Source of the DNA: Sanghuangporus weigelae
Lineage: Eukaryota; Basidiomycota; Agaricomycetes; Hymenochaetales; Hymenochaetaceae
NCBI GenBank assembly: GCA_033182465.1
Contig: CP137324.1
Span: 1,426,001-1,490,000, forward strand
DNA: 64,000 nt
Reading direction: 5' to 3'
Shown: positions 41,373 to 52,740 of the stretch, piece after piece
How positions within the stretch are numbered: position 1 is the first letter of the stretch
Layout: every line of letters starts with the position of its first letter
Translations under genes and position numbers: made by a program
Notes under the pieces: generated by a model
Database searches by the model: none
Told to the model about the DNA's origin: nothing
The model's input: only the letters and a program-made list of their open reading frames with translations

Positions 41373-42528
41373 TTGGCACCGCCTATGTAAATTGCGTGAC
41401 GACTTTTTCCCGGGCGGAGTTTGAAACCTAACCAAATATAGTAAGTCGCGCCGATCATTGTGTCCCACTTTCCACACAACATGTGGATATTGAGTTCTGA
41501 CTTGCATAGAGCTCTCACAACACAAAATTGTAAATAAGGACTGACATATATGGACAATGGTGAGTAGTAAGAGGAGATTTGGGACTGAATAACTTATTAA
41601 CAGCTCAAATTAGGTAGATTACCTTGAATAAATGAGAGATACTTGAATATGCATGACTTTGCTTTCTTGTATCTCTCCGAATTCTTCAGCTATTTGAATG
41701 ATTTAAAGTATAGAGTCATCAGGAGAACCAATAGCATCTATTGCACTGTCCTTTTCTTCAATCAAATGAATGAGGGAGTGGTGCTTTGCCATCATATTTT
41801 TACAATGTTATCTGACCAGAACAACTCTATGATAATAGTTAGCATCTCTTTTTTGTCATTAAGATGATTCTGAACATTTGGTAAATCAATCTGAACTATC
41901 TTAAAAGCAGTTAGAAGTGTTGTGCTATTTGGGTCAGCAATTCTGCAATTTCGCTTTTTTGGTTTCAGTGTCACGTGATCACGAAACTCTATCTCGGGCC
42001 AGTTTTTGTGCACTGGCTCTTCCTCCACAAACTATTGTTGAGCACTTCCAAAAGTGAATGGTTGTATTTGTATTATGTATTAGATCACAAATTAAAGTGG
42101 AAATGCAAAATTGGAAAGAAAAATAGAGAGTAACTGTAGTTGAAACAGCATATATGCAGATTTACTCCATGAATTCTTGGATTTATACCAGAGTTTCACC
42201 ACATACCTAAATTCTATTCAATTTTGAAGATTTTGTTCAAAACAAATTTTGGAGAAGTTGCTCTGTTCTTGATATATGCTCAAAAAATTGGCTTTTCTCC
42301 TTGAATGTTTGGCAAATTTTCTCTATTTTCCCATATTTGTATTCAGAATTATCAAATACATTTTTGAGGCATTTTTACATATTTTTTCTTCAGTTGTGGA
42401 AGCCATGAAAGGCCTTTGAATGCAAAAACACAAAAAGTGAGACACTAAAATCTGCGTGTCGATCACAAATGACGTTGACGCTTAAGCGAGCCGTGGGAAA
42501 GGCACAGAAATCAGATAGGCGGTGCCAG
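41373..42528 (+). repeat. AT-rich 1.15-kb element, copy 1
   Basis: Same orientation and most of the same sequence as 61248-62392. Left end TGGCACCGCCTATGTAAATT mirrors the right end (reverse complement TGGCACCGCCTATCTGATTT), giving terminal inverted repeats of about 14 bp. No frame longer than ~80 codons, so a non-autonomous DNA transposon is likely. I see no target duplication at this copy. Confidence 0.7.
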
Positions 42529-42543
42529 TCACCATTCAACTTG

Positions 42544-42673
42544 CACACCGGGCAAAAACTCATTCCGCGCCCTTAGAAATTTTGATCGGAACGGGTGAGC
42601 TCTCATCCGATTGGCTTTTTTTCCATTCTGGGTAACATTTTCACGGTTCGGAAATGAGTTTTTGCCCGGTGTG
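42544..42673. repeat. 130-bp palindromic MITE
   Basis: Starts CACACCGGGCAAAAACTCATT and ends in the reverse complement (AATGAGTTTTTGCCCGGTGTG), about 20 bp of near-perfect inverted repeat around a short core. TTG flanks both sides (42541-42543, 42674-42676) as a possible 3-bp target duplication. Confidence 0.75.
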
Positions 42674-42768
42674 TTGGTGGTTGTGATTTGTTACACGACA
42701 CGTGATCATTGTGGAGAAACGTCAACCCAACAATCCAGACACGCAGCCCGCGTTCTCTTTTGCCCACC

Positions 42769-44848
42769 ATGTCCTCGAACACGACTCAAAATTTGGCTTG
42801 CTACAGAGTATACATGCCATACGAGATCAAGCCTGGCACTGGTCACAGCTCGTACTCCAACGCATACCCTTTCCGGGTGCCAGACGGCGGTTATGTCGAA
42901 GACCTGAAGAAAGCCATTCGAGACCATCCGGATTTGAACCGCCACCTGGATGGCGACGAACTAATTCTTTTGAAGGTATTTCTCGGTCATCTCCCATTCT
43001 ATCGTTATACTAAAAAAAACCACTACTGTTTCCACAGTGTGGCTCTCTGTCCGTGTTGCCAGTAAGCGCACGCTATAATGGTGCTTTGAAATGGATTCGT
43101 GATCACGCCCATAATGAAGAGATCAGGATGGACAGCTCTCTTCTCCTTACTGACTACTTCGGCACTGGACCCGCACCTCCGAGCTCCAAGGTGATAGATG
43201 TGATTGCCGTGACGGAGTCCAGTGCGTTTCTCCTCTCTTCACCCATCTACAATATTCCTAAAGTGGTTTCTCGCAAGTTCTGGAAAGCCGTGACGTGGTC
43301 TATGCTCTTCCGGACATTCATGCTTCCAAGGTCTCGAAAGGTCGGTTCTGTTCTTTATATGTAGGTATGCTCAGGTCATGACGTGGCTTCCAGACCGATT
43401 GTCGCAGCTTGATGGTATGAAGCGGTTCCCGAGTTCGTCAGAGGGCGTGAAGAGTGAGGAAAATATAAGGGGATGGACCAACGACAATACTGGTGTTCAT
43501 ACTCACCGGCCGGTTGGAAACTACGGCCCGCCAACTGCTCTTTTCCATCCTGCCCTCGCCAGGCTCAGACATCGCCTGAGGCACCTCGATCAAATTGACG
43601 AACCGTCCGCTGATCATTTCGAGTGGGCGCACAAATTTATTCAAGTTTGCAATAACGGGTTCAGAAAAGAGAAGATTCTGGAAGGAGAATTGAAGCAGAT
43701 CATCAATGCTCTTATTGGTGAGGACGCCACATGGCAGGAATTGCTTCAGGACAATAGGGCGAAACCAGATGCGGTATGGGGACAAATAATACGAGCGATC
43801 TTGGAACTCAAGAACGTCGATGGGTTGGGCGGGAATCCGATACTGCAAGCTACGCTTGATTACACGAAGATTCTCTTTCAGGCTCGGGATGTTCAGGCTC
43901 AGGTTCGTCCTTCCATTGGTTTCGTGCTAAACTCGACTTATTTCAACGCTCATTGTATTTAGCACCACACTTGTGTGGTTCGCTCGAACTGGCCTATCAT
44001 CTTCATCGGCATAGCAGGCAGTCGGTTAGAAATATCTACTGCTGTTTTCACCGATGGAATCTATTCCGACAAACTGCTCTCGGAGGATTTCTACATTGAC
44101 GCCTGGCAATCGGAAACTGTATTACATGTGGGCCGTATCTTCAAGGCGCTCTCTCTTGCAATCGAGGAACTCAGGGTATACTACGAACCGTTTTCTGATG
44201 GCGTGGAAATGAATGCAACCATTGCTCACGTGTATCCCAATCCTTTGCCCTGTGAAGGTTATCACATCCCTCGGCTAACTTACATCGGCAAGCTATCGCA
44301 CATGGGGGGATTATTGGACAAGAAGGACAAGGAGGTGGTACGGCTGGAGAGACCATATGCTCTTTACCGCGCAAGAATGGTCTGGCGACGAGGTAGACGT
44401 TGTAGTAAAGTTCACTGTGCGTTACCATGAACAGGCGCATCGGATACTCGAACAAAACGAACTGGCGCCGAGATTGCATTTTTGTATCCCTCTTGTTGGG
44501 GATATGTACATGGTCATCATGGATTATATCGAAAACACGCCGCTTTACCTCGCGAAACCTGAAGATCTCGAAAAAGTTCTGAGCGATGTCGAGACTGCAA
44601 TCGACCTGCTTCACGCAAAAGACCTGGTATTCGGAGACCTCCGCATTCAAAATATCGTTCTCAAGCCGAAGGGAAAGGCCATGCTAATCGATTTCGACTG
44701 GGTCGGCAAGCACAAAGTGGATAGATACCCTGCATCCTGGAATAACGACGCCGGGAAATGGTCCCCAAGCGTAGACAGGAGGGTGCTGATGGATAAGGCG
44801 CATGATACGTTCATGCTTGATAAGCTGAGGCAGCACTGGGGGAAGTAA
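42769..44848 (+). CDS. Crinkler-type protein with kinase-like C-terminal domain
   Basis: N-terminus starts MSSNTTQNLACYRVYMPYEI and has the ubiquitin-like Crinkler header pattern (FRVPDGGYVEDLKKAIRDHP, LDGDELILLK|CGSLSV across an intron 42976-43037). A helical middle follows (LRHLDQIDEPSADHFEWA ... LGGNPILQATLDYTK). The C-terminus is kinase-like: VVVKFTVRYHEQAH (Lys), FGDLRIQNIVL (HRD-like loop with D) and LIDFDW in place of DFG. Introns near 43215-43260, 43340-43375 and 43904-43963 are probable but unproven. A frame change near 44330-44350 is either a small unseen intron or a true frameshift. In fungi Crinkler proteins are linked to inter-strain conflict and host interaction. The gene sits between repeats, apart from its neighbours' families. 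Confidence 0.6.
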
Positions 44849-45573
44849 TTACCGTGTGTCGGGTCTGTCTTAGTGTAGAAATTCTGTATCAAGGATGGTT
44901 CGCGGAATGACATGCATGAAGATGTACTTTACAATGACCTCAATCTCCGGCCTTTCTCTCTCTCCCGTGTCTCCTTTTCCTTCATGCTCCTTATTTTATT
45001 CATGATCTTAATGTGTCTATTGTCTTTATTTCTGTGGATGTTGTGGGTTGGAGCGTGACTGTCACATCAAGATCTCTTCCTTATTACCTGATTGCCTGAA
45101 AAAACGGTCCCGTGAGAAATTCTCCAAAATCTGTGCCGTCTTCAAGATATCAATCTCATCATGGACTAGCCTGGCACTTTGTCCTTGTCCTTGAGTCCTT
45201 CCACAGACGAACGACAATGTGAGCATTTGAAAAAATATTCGTAACAAAAAAGCTTCAGCGAAAGCATCTCACGCAAGTCGTCCATCTTCAACAGTAACTT
45301 GTAGAAGGATTTCAGATTTTATTGCTAGATTTATTCTTTCTAATCGAATTCGTACAGATTCAAGAAGCATTAACCAGGATAAAGTAAAGATGGGAAATGC
45401 TCATTAAATTTGCTTCATAAAGATTAAAAAAGAACGTAAACTGGTGAGCCGTGCTAGAGATCTCAGCTGGAAAGAGGGTTCATGAAAATAATAAACGAAG
45501 GTTTACGGAATCCTCGAAACGAAGCAGCTTGTGAACCTTCACCACGAACATCTATGTGCACCGATTCGCTCTT
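44849..45573. other. intergenic after the Crinkler-type gene
   Basis: No gene or relic recognised up to about 45480. From there sequence resembling the region downstream of oxygenase 4 (for example the words around ACCTTCACCACGAAC) leads into the second POP5 fragment. Confidence 0.45.
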
Positions 45574-45663
45574 GGTCCAGTTCACCTTATTCACACTTGA
45601 AGGCGCCTCCATGTATGCATCATCCGACGGACTCACAGGACAAGGAAATACATCTGGAATGCG
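45574..45663 (+). pseudogene. POP5 exon 2 fragment b
   Basis: About 90 bp similar to POP5 exon 2, closer to it than fragment a (shares CATCCGACGGACTCACAGGA). Lies upstream of oxygenase 7, marking the junction of another duplicated unit. Confidence 0.7.
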
Positions 45664-45953
45664 TGGTGTCTTAGAATGCAAATGAACTTCGTCGACGAGG
45701 CATTCCTAAGCATCGAAGGACAACGCAAGTCTGGCCGATTCTCACCGGAGTCTTCCTGCGGTTTTATCGTATCTCTCACGAAGCTTGAGTATTCAATGCT
45801 CAGACTGAATGCCGAATCGTAGAGTTCTGTCTCCCCACTGGAACCGAACTTTTGTGACCCCTCGGCAGTGTCGGCCCGCCTGCTCGGGTTCACATGCCTG
45901 GGTATTGCTAGTGGCCAATCGTTGTTCAAATGAAGTAAAGTTCGAAGTCTTGA

Positions 45954-45961
45954 TATAAAAA
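45954..45961 (+). promoter_or_regulatory. TATA box of oxygenase 7
   Basis: TATAAAAA 66 bp before the ATG at 46020. Confidence 0.7.
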
Positions 45962-46019
45962 CGAACTACCAAACGTGCATCAGTGTCAACCAACTGGTTT
46001 TCTAGCAGTCTGTCTGAAC

Positions 46020-47270
46020 ATGCCGGGACTCACGCTTCCCCCCTTTCCTGAGGATCTCCCAACTCACCCGCTAATAATTATTGATTATGGACTGGTAAAG
46101 TCTGGTGACTCTCAAGAAATTGACAAGCTTTGGAAGGCCTCGACAGAGCTAGGCTTCTGGTAGTGAGTATCATTATCTCTTTAGCTGCATTTTCGGGGCT
46201 AACCTCCGTGTAGCCTAAGGAATCATGGTGCTGAACTTGAAGTCGAGGGTATGTTTGACATGGGCGACGAAACATTGGCCCTTCCTCAGGAAGAAAAGAT
46301 GAAATACTTAAGGGGTGATGGGGCTTTTACCTTCGGGTAAGAATCACGATTCTGTCTATGCTTCTAATTGAGATTAACACTCTCGTCAGCATAAAGCAAC
46401 TGGGATCAGGTGCGACGAACGAATACGGCAGTCCAGACAATGTCGAGTTTATCAACGTCTCCAAGGAAGACGCGCTAGCGTACCCTGAAGTTTTCCACCG
46501 TACTTATCCTTCTACGGTCAATGCGCGCATGGAATCGACGATCATCCCGTTCGTGCAGAAGTCAGTCGATATCATCGACACAGTCCTGTCCGTCTACGAG
46601 ATGAAGCTCGGTATGCCGGCTGGTACATTGCTCAAACTTCACCCACACATGGAAGCTAGTGGTTCCGAGGCTCGCTGCATCAAGAGTCCTCCCAAGAAAA
46701 CCGGTTCCGAAGGCTCGATCGCGAAAGAAGATGTGTTCCTCGGAGCCCACACTGATTTTGGATCGCTCTCCTTCCTGCATAACCGTCTCGGAGGGCTGCA
46801 GGTTTTTCCTCCTGGCAGCACCGAATGGCACCATGTTCTCCCGATTCCGGAACATGCCATTTGTAACATCGGCGATTCGCTCTCCGTATTCTCTGGAGGC
46901 ATCTTGCGCTCAAATTTGCATCGCACGGTCCCGCCTCCAGGTGTGCAGGCGTCTCAGACTCGTTGGTCCATGGGATATTTCTCTCGACCTGCGAATCGTG
47001 TATCACTATGCGCTCTGGACGAAAGCGAGGCCGTGAAGGACGCATTGTCTCGCATGAGTTCAGAGCAGAGAGCTATGTACTTCCCGAACGTGACCCAAGG
47101 AGAATGGTATGCCAGAAGAATGGACAACTTGCAATTAAAGAACCGAAAGGTGTGTCCGGGATCGAAAATTTGTAGATAATTTGCTAACGTTTGTAATGTG
47201 ATTATTGGATCAGGGACCCGAGACGTACCGCGCAAGCAGGGGTATGGAGCATCGACCTGACGCTGTTTGA
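46020..47270 (+). CDS. 2-oxoglutarate/Fe(II) oxygenase 7
   Basis: Exons 46020-46162, 46214-46336, 46390-47149 and 47214-47270, 360 aa. Triad in GAHTDFGSLSF and SNLHRTVPPPG, RWSMGYF for co-substrate. Oxygenase 5 is its closest relative (shared GATNEYGSPDNVE, KLGMPAG, GGLQVFPPGSTEWH). It is followed at 301 bp by intact POP5, the arrangement that was probably ancestral for the duplicated units. Confidence 0.92.
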
Positions 47271-47571
47271 TCATGTTGAAATGAAATTTGGGCGAGATTG
47301 GAAGCCTGAAGCCGTATTTTTTGTAACTGTATAACTTGATTCGATTTTTACTGTATGCAGAGTGGGATCAATTCGATGTTGAAAATATATAGGAATATTG
47401 TCTGATTATTCCTGAGCTGAGAATGTTCAGGGGTTCAGATTATCTTTTAGTGCTAGTGCAATGACCGCTGAAGATCGATCGGCGAGGATCAACGCAGTTG
47501 TCGATCTTTTCTGATTCGTGATGATCTTGTTCACACACATAAAGATCTGAGCCCTTCAAGCTGGTGAGCGG
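47271..47571. other. spacer between oxygenase 7 and POP5
   Basis: 301 bp holding the 3' end of the oxygenase gene and the POP5 promoter. No TATAAAAA box of the oxygenase type. Confidence 0.5.
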
Positions 47572-48325
47572 ATGGTTCGCTTCAAGGTATACATCTCTAT
47601 ATACTCAGTCTCATCCCTGTTCCATTCTGATAGTAACTTAATCAGAACAGATGGCTCCTCGTTGAGTTTATACCGTTCACATCTGAAGGAGTCGCGACGT
47701 ACGCGCCATCCGACGGACTCACAGGAAAACACATCTGGAATGCACTGAGAGAAAGCGTGCTTGTTAACTTCGGGGATACTGGCTGGGGTGCTGTCGGTTC
47801 GTCGTTAACTGGTAAGTCTACTATATTTTGCTTGTAGAAGACTAGGACATACTGGCACTGGCATCTGTCGTTCGTTCGTTTGGGTATGCAACAGTGAAGT
47901 ATTTCTCTCCGACAACAAATCTGTGTATCGTCCGCGTTGCGCGAGATCATCACCGTATTGCATGGGGTGCCGTGACGTGTATTAGGAAGATGCAAGGCAG
48001 GGCGTATCTTCCAAATGTTATCCACGTATCTGGTACGCTTTCATCTTCATTATTGTTCATCATGTTTACGTCTAATACTCGTCCTTACTTCTGAAAGGCA
48101 CCATCAAGCACGCCCAGCTAGCGGCTATACAACATAACAGAGAAGCCGTTGCCCGATTGCGCGCTCAGTCAAAATTACCCGGTAAGTTACGTTATAAACG
48201 GTTCTGTCACCCATCTAATCGCTGACTTCAATTTTCCCTTTCGCCGCTCTGAAGCAATGTACCAAAGTAAACACGATGAATACCTCGAATCGAGTACAAA
48301 AGAAATCGAGGCTCTGCGCGATTAA
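47572..48325 (+). CDS. POP5: Ribonuclease P/MRP subunit Pop5
   Basis: Protein subunit of RNase P and RNase MRP, which process tRNA 5' ends and rRNA precursors in the nucleus. Five exons (47572-47586, 47646-47811, 47895-48032, 48098-48181, 48255-48325) encode 157 aa. Family landmarks: MVRFKNRWLLVEF start, ALRESVLVNFGDTGWG, VKYFSPTTNLCIVRVARDHH, LPNVIHVSGTIKHAQLAAI, the usual Pop5 order. The first exon encodes just MVRFK. It converges on the oxoamine synthase gene with only 29 bp between stop codons. Fragments of its second exon lie at 36266 and 45574. Confidence 0.93.
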
Positions 48326-48354
48326 CATCTCAACTTCTTCATAGCAGTCCTCTA

Positions 48355-49792
48355 TCAGAGCTTCGCCAGGACCGATACATCCTTCGTATTCCTCGACGTC
48401 CGTTGTCCATCAAGTTCCCTACGAGCCCACGACACGACACCTTCCACCAACCGGTCGACCTCCTCCTTAGTATTACCAGCATGCAAACATACGCGTACGC
48501 GGTCTTTGCCCTTCGGTACGGTCGGCCACGAGATGGGACGCGCGTTGAGACCGAGTTCTCTGAGGTGTGCTGAGAGGGGGCGAGGCGTAGGAGTTAGGAT
48601 TGGGATGACCGGCGAAAGGAGGCTTGATGGTGAGGTGGTTGTGAGGTGGGGAGGCAGACCGATGAGAGTAGGGGAAAACGAGGCTAGTTGGTCCCGTAGG
48701 AGGGTTAACGCATATTGGATGAGGTCATGCAGGGCTTTTGCGAGCTGCACGGGGCTCAGAGAAGGAATAATAGCACGATACATACTGAATGCTTACCTTC
48801 GCCGTTGTCCCATCCTCTAGCAGATCAAACGAGCAGTTAATAGCAACGACGTTCGCGCAGCTCAGCGCAGTAGTGTATATCAGCGGCCTCGCATAATTGA
48901 GCAAATAACTTTTCACCAGTGGGCTCGTCAACACGACCGCTGCAAAAAAAAGAATACTATAAAGATCATGCGCATATAATGAGAAGCAGCAGTACGCACC
49001 TCCACTACTCGCCAACGCCTTCCCAAACGTATGCAATCTTGCAAACACCTTTTTCTCTAAGCCATAATGCGCTACGAGTCCACGGCATTGGGGTCCATAA
49101 AGCCCGGTGGAGTGAGCTTCATCGACGATGAGGTGCGTGTTTCCCCCTGGTAGGAGCTCATCGAGAAGCGCGATGATTTCGGGTAGAGGTGCCAGTGTGC
49201 CGTCCATGCTGTAGAGAGCCTCCACCGCTACGAATACGCTACTTTGTCCCTCTCGTATTCCTACTCCGCGTACTGGATCTGAGAGAAGGCCGAAGAGTAC
49301 GGATTGCAGCGCAGCGATGGAATTATGCGCAAACGGAATCAACGCCTTCTTTCCCAGTGCCGAATCCCTCGTGAGCCTCGAAGCACGCAACCCATCATGC
49401 ACACTCGCATGAATGAACTCATCATACACAACCACGTCTCCGATCTGGGGTATACTAGCAAAGAAGCTCGCATTCGCGTCGAACCCGCTGTTGAACAGCA
49501 GCGCAGCAGGCGCATCGAAGAAGTTCCGTAGACGCTCTTCCAGCGCATCGTGTCCCGAAGGATTCACCAGTAATCGAGAGCCGCCTGAGCCGAGGATAGC
49601 TGATTCGGCTTGCAAGGCGTTCAAAACGCGTTCCCGCAGGGGCGCATACGAGGTCAGCGAGAGGTAATCATTCGAGACGAAGTCGACGAGCTCTCTCGAA
49701 TCGCCGCGCGTCGGTGAAGGCAGACGGCGAAGAATATTCCTTCGCCGACGAGAGTCAAGCGCTCCTTCCAGTTTTTGGTTAAGAGAAGACAT
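48355..49792 (-). CDS. 8-amino-7-oxononanoate synthase-like PLP enzyme
   Basis: Alpha-oxoamine synthase fold; the best fit is the biotin-pathway enzyme that condenses pimeloyl-CoA/ACP with alanine. Exons 49792-49000, 48939-48797 and 48744-48355, 441 aa. Motifs: FVSNDYLSLT near the N-terminus, GSGGSRLL, ALLFNSGFDAN, HASVHDGLRAS, the cofactor Asp/His stretch LIVDEAHSTGLYG, and the Schiff-base Lys in LHTFGKALASSGA. The C-terminal domain (RPISWPTVPKGKDRVRVCLH) is the short BioF type, without the mitochondrial extension of 5-aminolevulinate synthase or the membrane segment of serine palmitoyltransferase. Only 79 bp separate it from the upstream GUP1-type gene. Confidence 0.88.
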
Positions 49793-49871
49793 CCAAATAG
49801 CATATACTCAGCTAAAGAGCGAGAGAAAAGAGCTCGATCTAACTACACAGCACATTAGAGCATAGTTTAAA

Positions 49872-52358
49872 TTACTTATATGTAAGTAATGCAGGGAATA
49901 AATTGAATGCTGGTGCCGAGGCGAGGCAGAGAAGGATAAAGATTATCGATATATCCGAAGAAATCAGCAGCCAATGATCGGCCAAAGCAGCTCGGACGCG
50001 GCTCAAGAGCGTGGTTAACATTTTCGGTAGATCCCATTCCGCATCTCTTCTTCTCTGAGAGTGTATTAGCAAGGAAAGTAAATTAATGGGAAAAATAGCA
50101 CACACCTGTATTCAAACATAACCTGAACACCGACAAATAGACATGAACAGGCGAGCACGAGAAATCGTAGCCCTGAAGGACAAAGCACAATAAGTTCAAG
50201 CAAAATCGGAACTCGCGTGTGAATGCACCTTCTAAAGTCCCGAATACCTGCCCGGCCAAGTATTTAATCCCATCGACACCAATAACGAAACCTACGAGAT
50301 TCGCGGAAAGCATCATCAGGACGTTCGCAACGCCGCCCAGAGCGCAGACGTGTCGGTACCACGGACGATTGCCGAACTACCAAGAAGAATGTCAGGAAAC
50401 TAGTTAGACCTATCCGTCCGAAACCAACTGACCTTAGCAGAAGGCAGGATGTAACGAGCAGCAACCTCAGGAACGATGAAGAGGGTAACTAGCCATCCCC
50501 ATGCGAGCAGCCGGAAGGTAAGGTCATGCCAAAGAGCCACGAAAGTGAATATAAGGGCAGTTGAAACAATGAGGTTCTTCGTGCCTCCGAGAGGAATGTA
50601 TATGTATCTGCATGCTTATCAGTCTGCGAGCCAATTTGAGGTGCAAAGAGAAATATGTGTACCTGACGAGCCACAAGTTGAAGCTCCTATGCCAAGCACG
50701 CCAGAAACCTAATGTTGAGTAGTTATTTGCCATGCACCGCAGCATATTTTCTTGTGGTTCGAGTCCGTCTGCCAGAGCCCATAATCGGAAGAATCGCCAT
50801 GGTAAAAGAAGCTGGTTAATCATCATTAGCCTTTCTCCGTATAATTGAACGGTCAAGTCTCACCTTCAGCCAGACTATTATCAAGTTCCAGAAGCCTATC
50901 ATACTCAGTTCGAACGAGGTATCTTTCTTCCATGCTGCCGAGTCCTTGATAGCCACCATGTACATGTAGTGCAGGATCAGCTCCATGGCTAAGAAACACA
51001 TGACGAATCTAACGAGGTATCTTCCAACCAAACTCCATGATGGAACATTTGTCGGTCTGATGAACTGTGATCAACAATGATTGTCAGACGCAAATTCCGA
51101 ATAAATGATGGAAAGTGGTCACTACCTGCCACATGAAGTCGTTGAAAGTCATGATTGGTCCCGCGATGAACAGCGGCGGATAGCAAACATAGGCAAAGTA
51201 ATATTTGAACGAATATACCTCCAGCTCATGTGGAGTTACTGTCCGTTGTTTATAATCCATTTCCGAGTTTGGAATTACAGCCTACGTGCAGGATGAGAAG
51301 AATTGAACGGACTGAGCTATGAATATCCTCGCTCACACGGCTTGATTTTGAAGCATTACATGCCCAGTAGTAGTCCATATTGAAGGACACAAGACGCAGC
51401 ATTGTGATGTTAAAGGGTATGAACCATCGAGCATACGCTCCTGTCATGCTATCCTAGACAGCCATGATCGTTAGCTCATTGAGCAGACACAACGTGATTG
51501 ATGACGCACCAGGTAAACCAACAAAGGAGACAGGCTCGAAAATCGGAATCCGTTATTCCTCTCGATGGCAAACAGAACTCCCATATTGAATATCCATGTT
51601 AGCAACGGATTTGCTTTTGACGACCCGAATACTTTTGCGATTCCATAATTAACAGAAAGAATAAATAGTATTTTGAGAATGCTTGCTCCATGAAGACTGA
51701 ATAAGAATATGACGGAGAACCCGAGGAAGAAAGGTATCAAGTGTAATCGTGTCCCGTCCGTAGGTGAGTTCGAGCGTAAGAAAAGTCGGATATACATGTA
51801 TTTGATGACGAGGAAGAAAGCTGCGATGAGAGAGAGTAACGGAAAGTTGTTTCGGAATGTTTGGAATTGGGCGTCACTGTTGTCCTGTATTCTACCTTTA
51901 AGTCACAGAAAAGGACTGATTCTGTAAACTCACGATCTTGCGACCGAATATCCACCCATCGCTCAGTCGAGATTCAAACAGATGATAGTTTGAGTGCGTT
52001 TCTACAGTCAGATAGTTTAAGTATGATCGCATACGCAGATATGCTCGCGGCAGAAATGCGCACCTCGGCTCAGAGAAATCGGTTTCCACACCATCAGAGG
52101 CAAGGCAACAATAAACACCACATAATAAACCAAGAACTCTAACGTTCGCCACCGCGGCAAAGGATGCGTCTGAATAATCTTTTGCGATGAAGAAGGCACA
52201 TCGACAGTCATTCGTAAGATGCCCCGTCTTGCATGTACCGCATCGTGAACAGGTTCCGAGACTAGGAAGGGTTGCGTGTTCGTCGCGTCGACACGGTCGC
52301 GCTCAGACTCGCCACGTAGGTTGGAAGGCATTTGCAGCTCCAAGTCGTCTTTGCTCAT
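49872..52358 (-). CDS. GUP1: GUP1-type MBOAT O-acyltransferase
   Basis: Multi-pass ER membrane acyltransferase; yeast Gup1 remodels GPI-anchor lipids. About ten exons on minus from 52358. N-terminal cytosolic ~85 residues precede [20 protein letters not shown]. Then come [94 protein letters not shown] with the conserved Asn region, [20 protein letters not shown] with the MBOAT catalytic His, and a last exon ending [17 protein letters not shown]. The order matches Gup1/HHAT-like proteins throughout. Not all intron borders were fixed base by base. Confidence 0.88.
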
Positions 52359-52740
52359 GAGATACCAGAAGTACTTGTTTTGCTCAGCCGTTCTGTTGGT
52401 TATTGAAGCAAAGCGCTAGTTCAGCAGAAAATGCATAGTTTCTGGTAGATACGGTAGATACGTTGATGGGACAAATCCAAGTCTATTGTGTTTGCGTGCA
52501 GATCGAGATCGTCGCGTCCTCTCACGTGTCCGCTAAATCACCGCGACGCTCCCTTCACCGTGCAAATATAATGTAGAGAAAACTACCGATGTACAGTCTT
52601 CGCTTTTGAACTTTTCGTATATATAATACGCACGTGCGATACAGTAACAAGTCTTTAGAAAGAAAATGAAAGAAAAAGGAAATGCGAATAATGTAAAGCA
52701 CAACATAAAAAAATCAGTCAACGAAGCATCCACGAGTCAA
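52359..52740. promoter_or_regulatory. GUP1-type gene promoter and CFIm68-like 3' end
   Basis: 382 bp between two minus-strand genes. No relic or extra frame of note. Confidence 0.45.

Noticed and set aside
48355-49792. 5-aminolevulinate synthase or serine palmitoyltransferase subunit
   Set aside because: No mitochondrial regulatory leader and no N-terminal membrane segment; length and C-terminal domain fit the BioF group.
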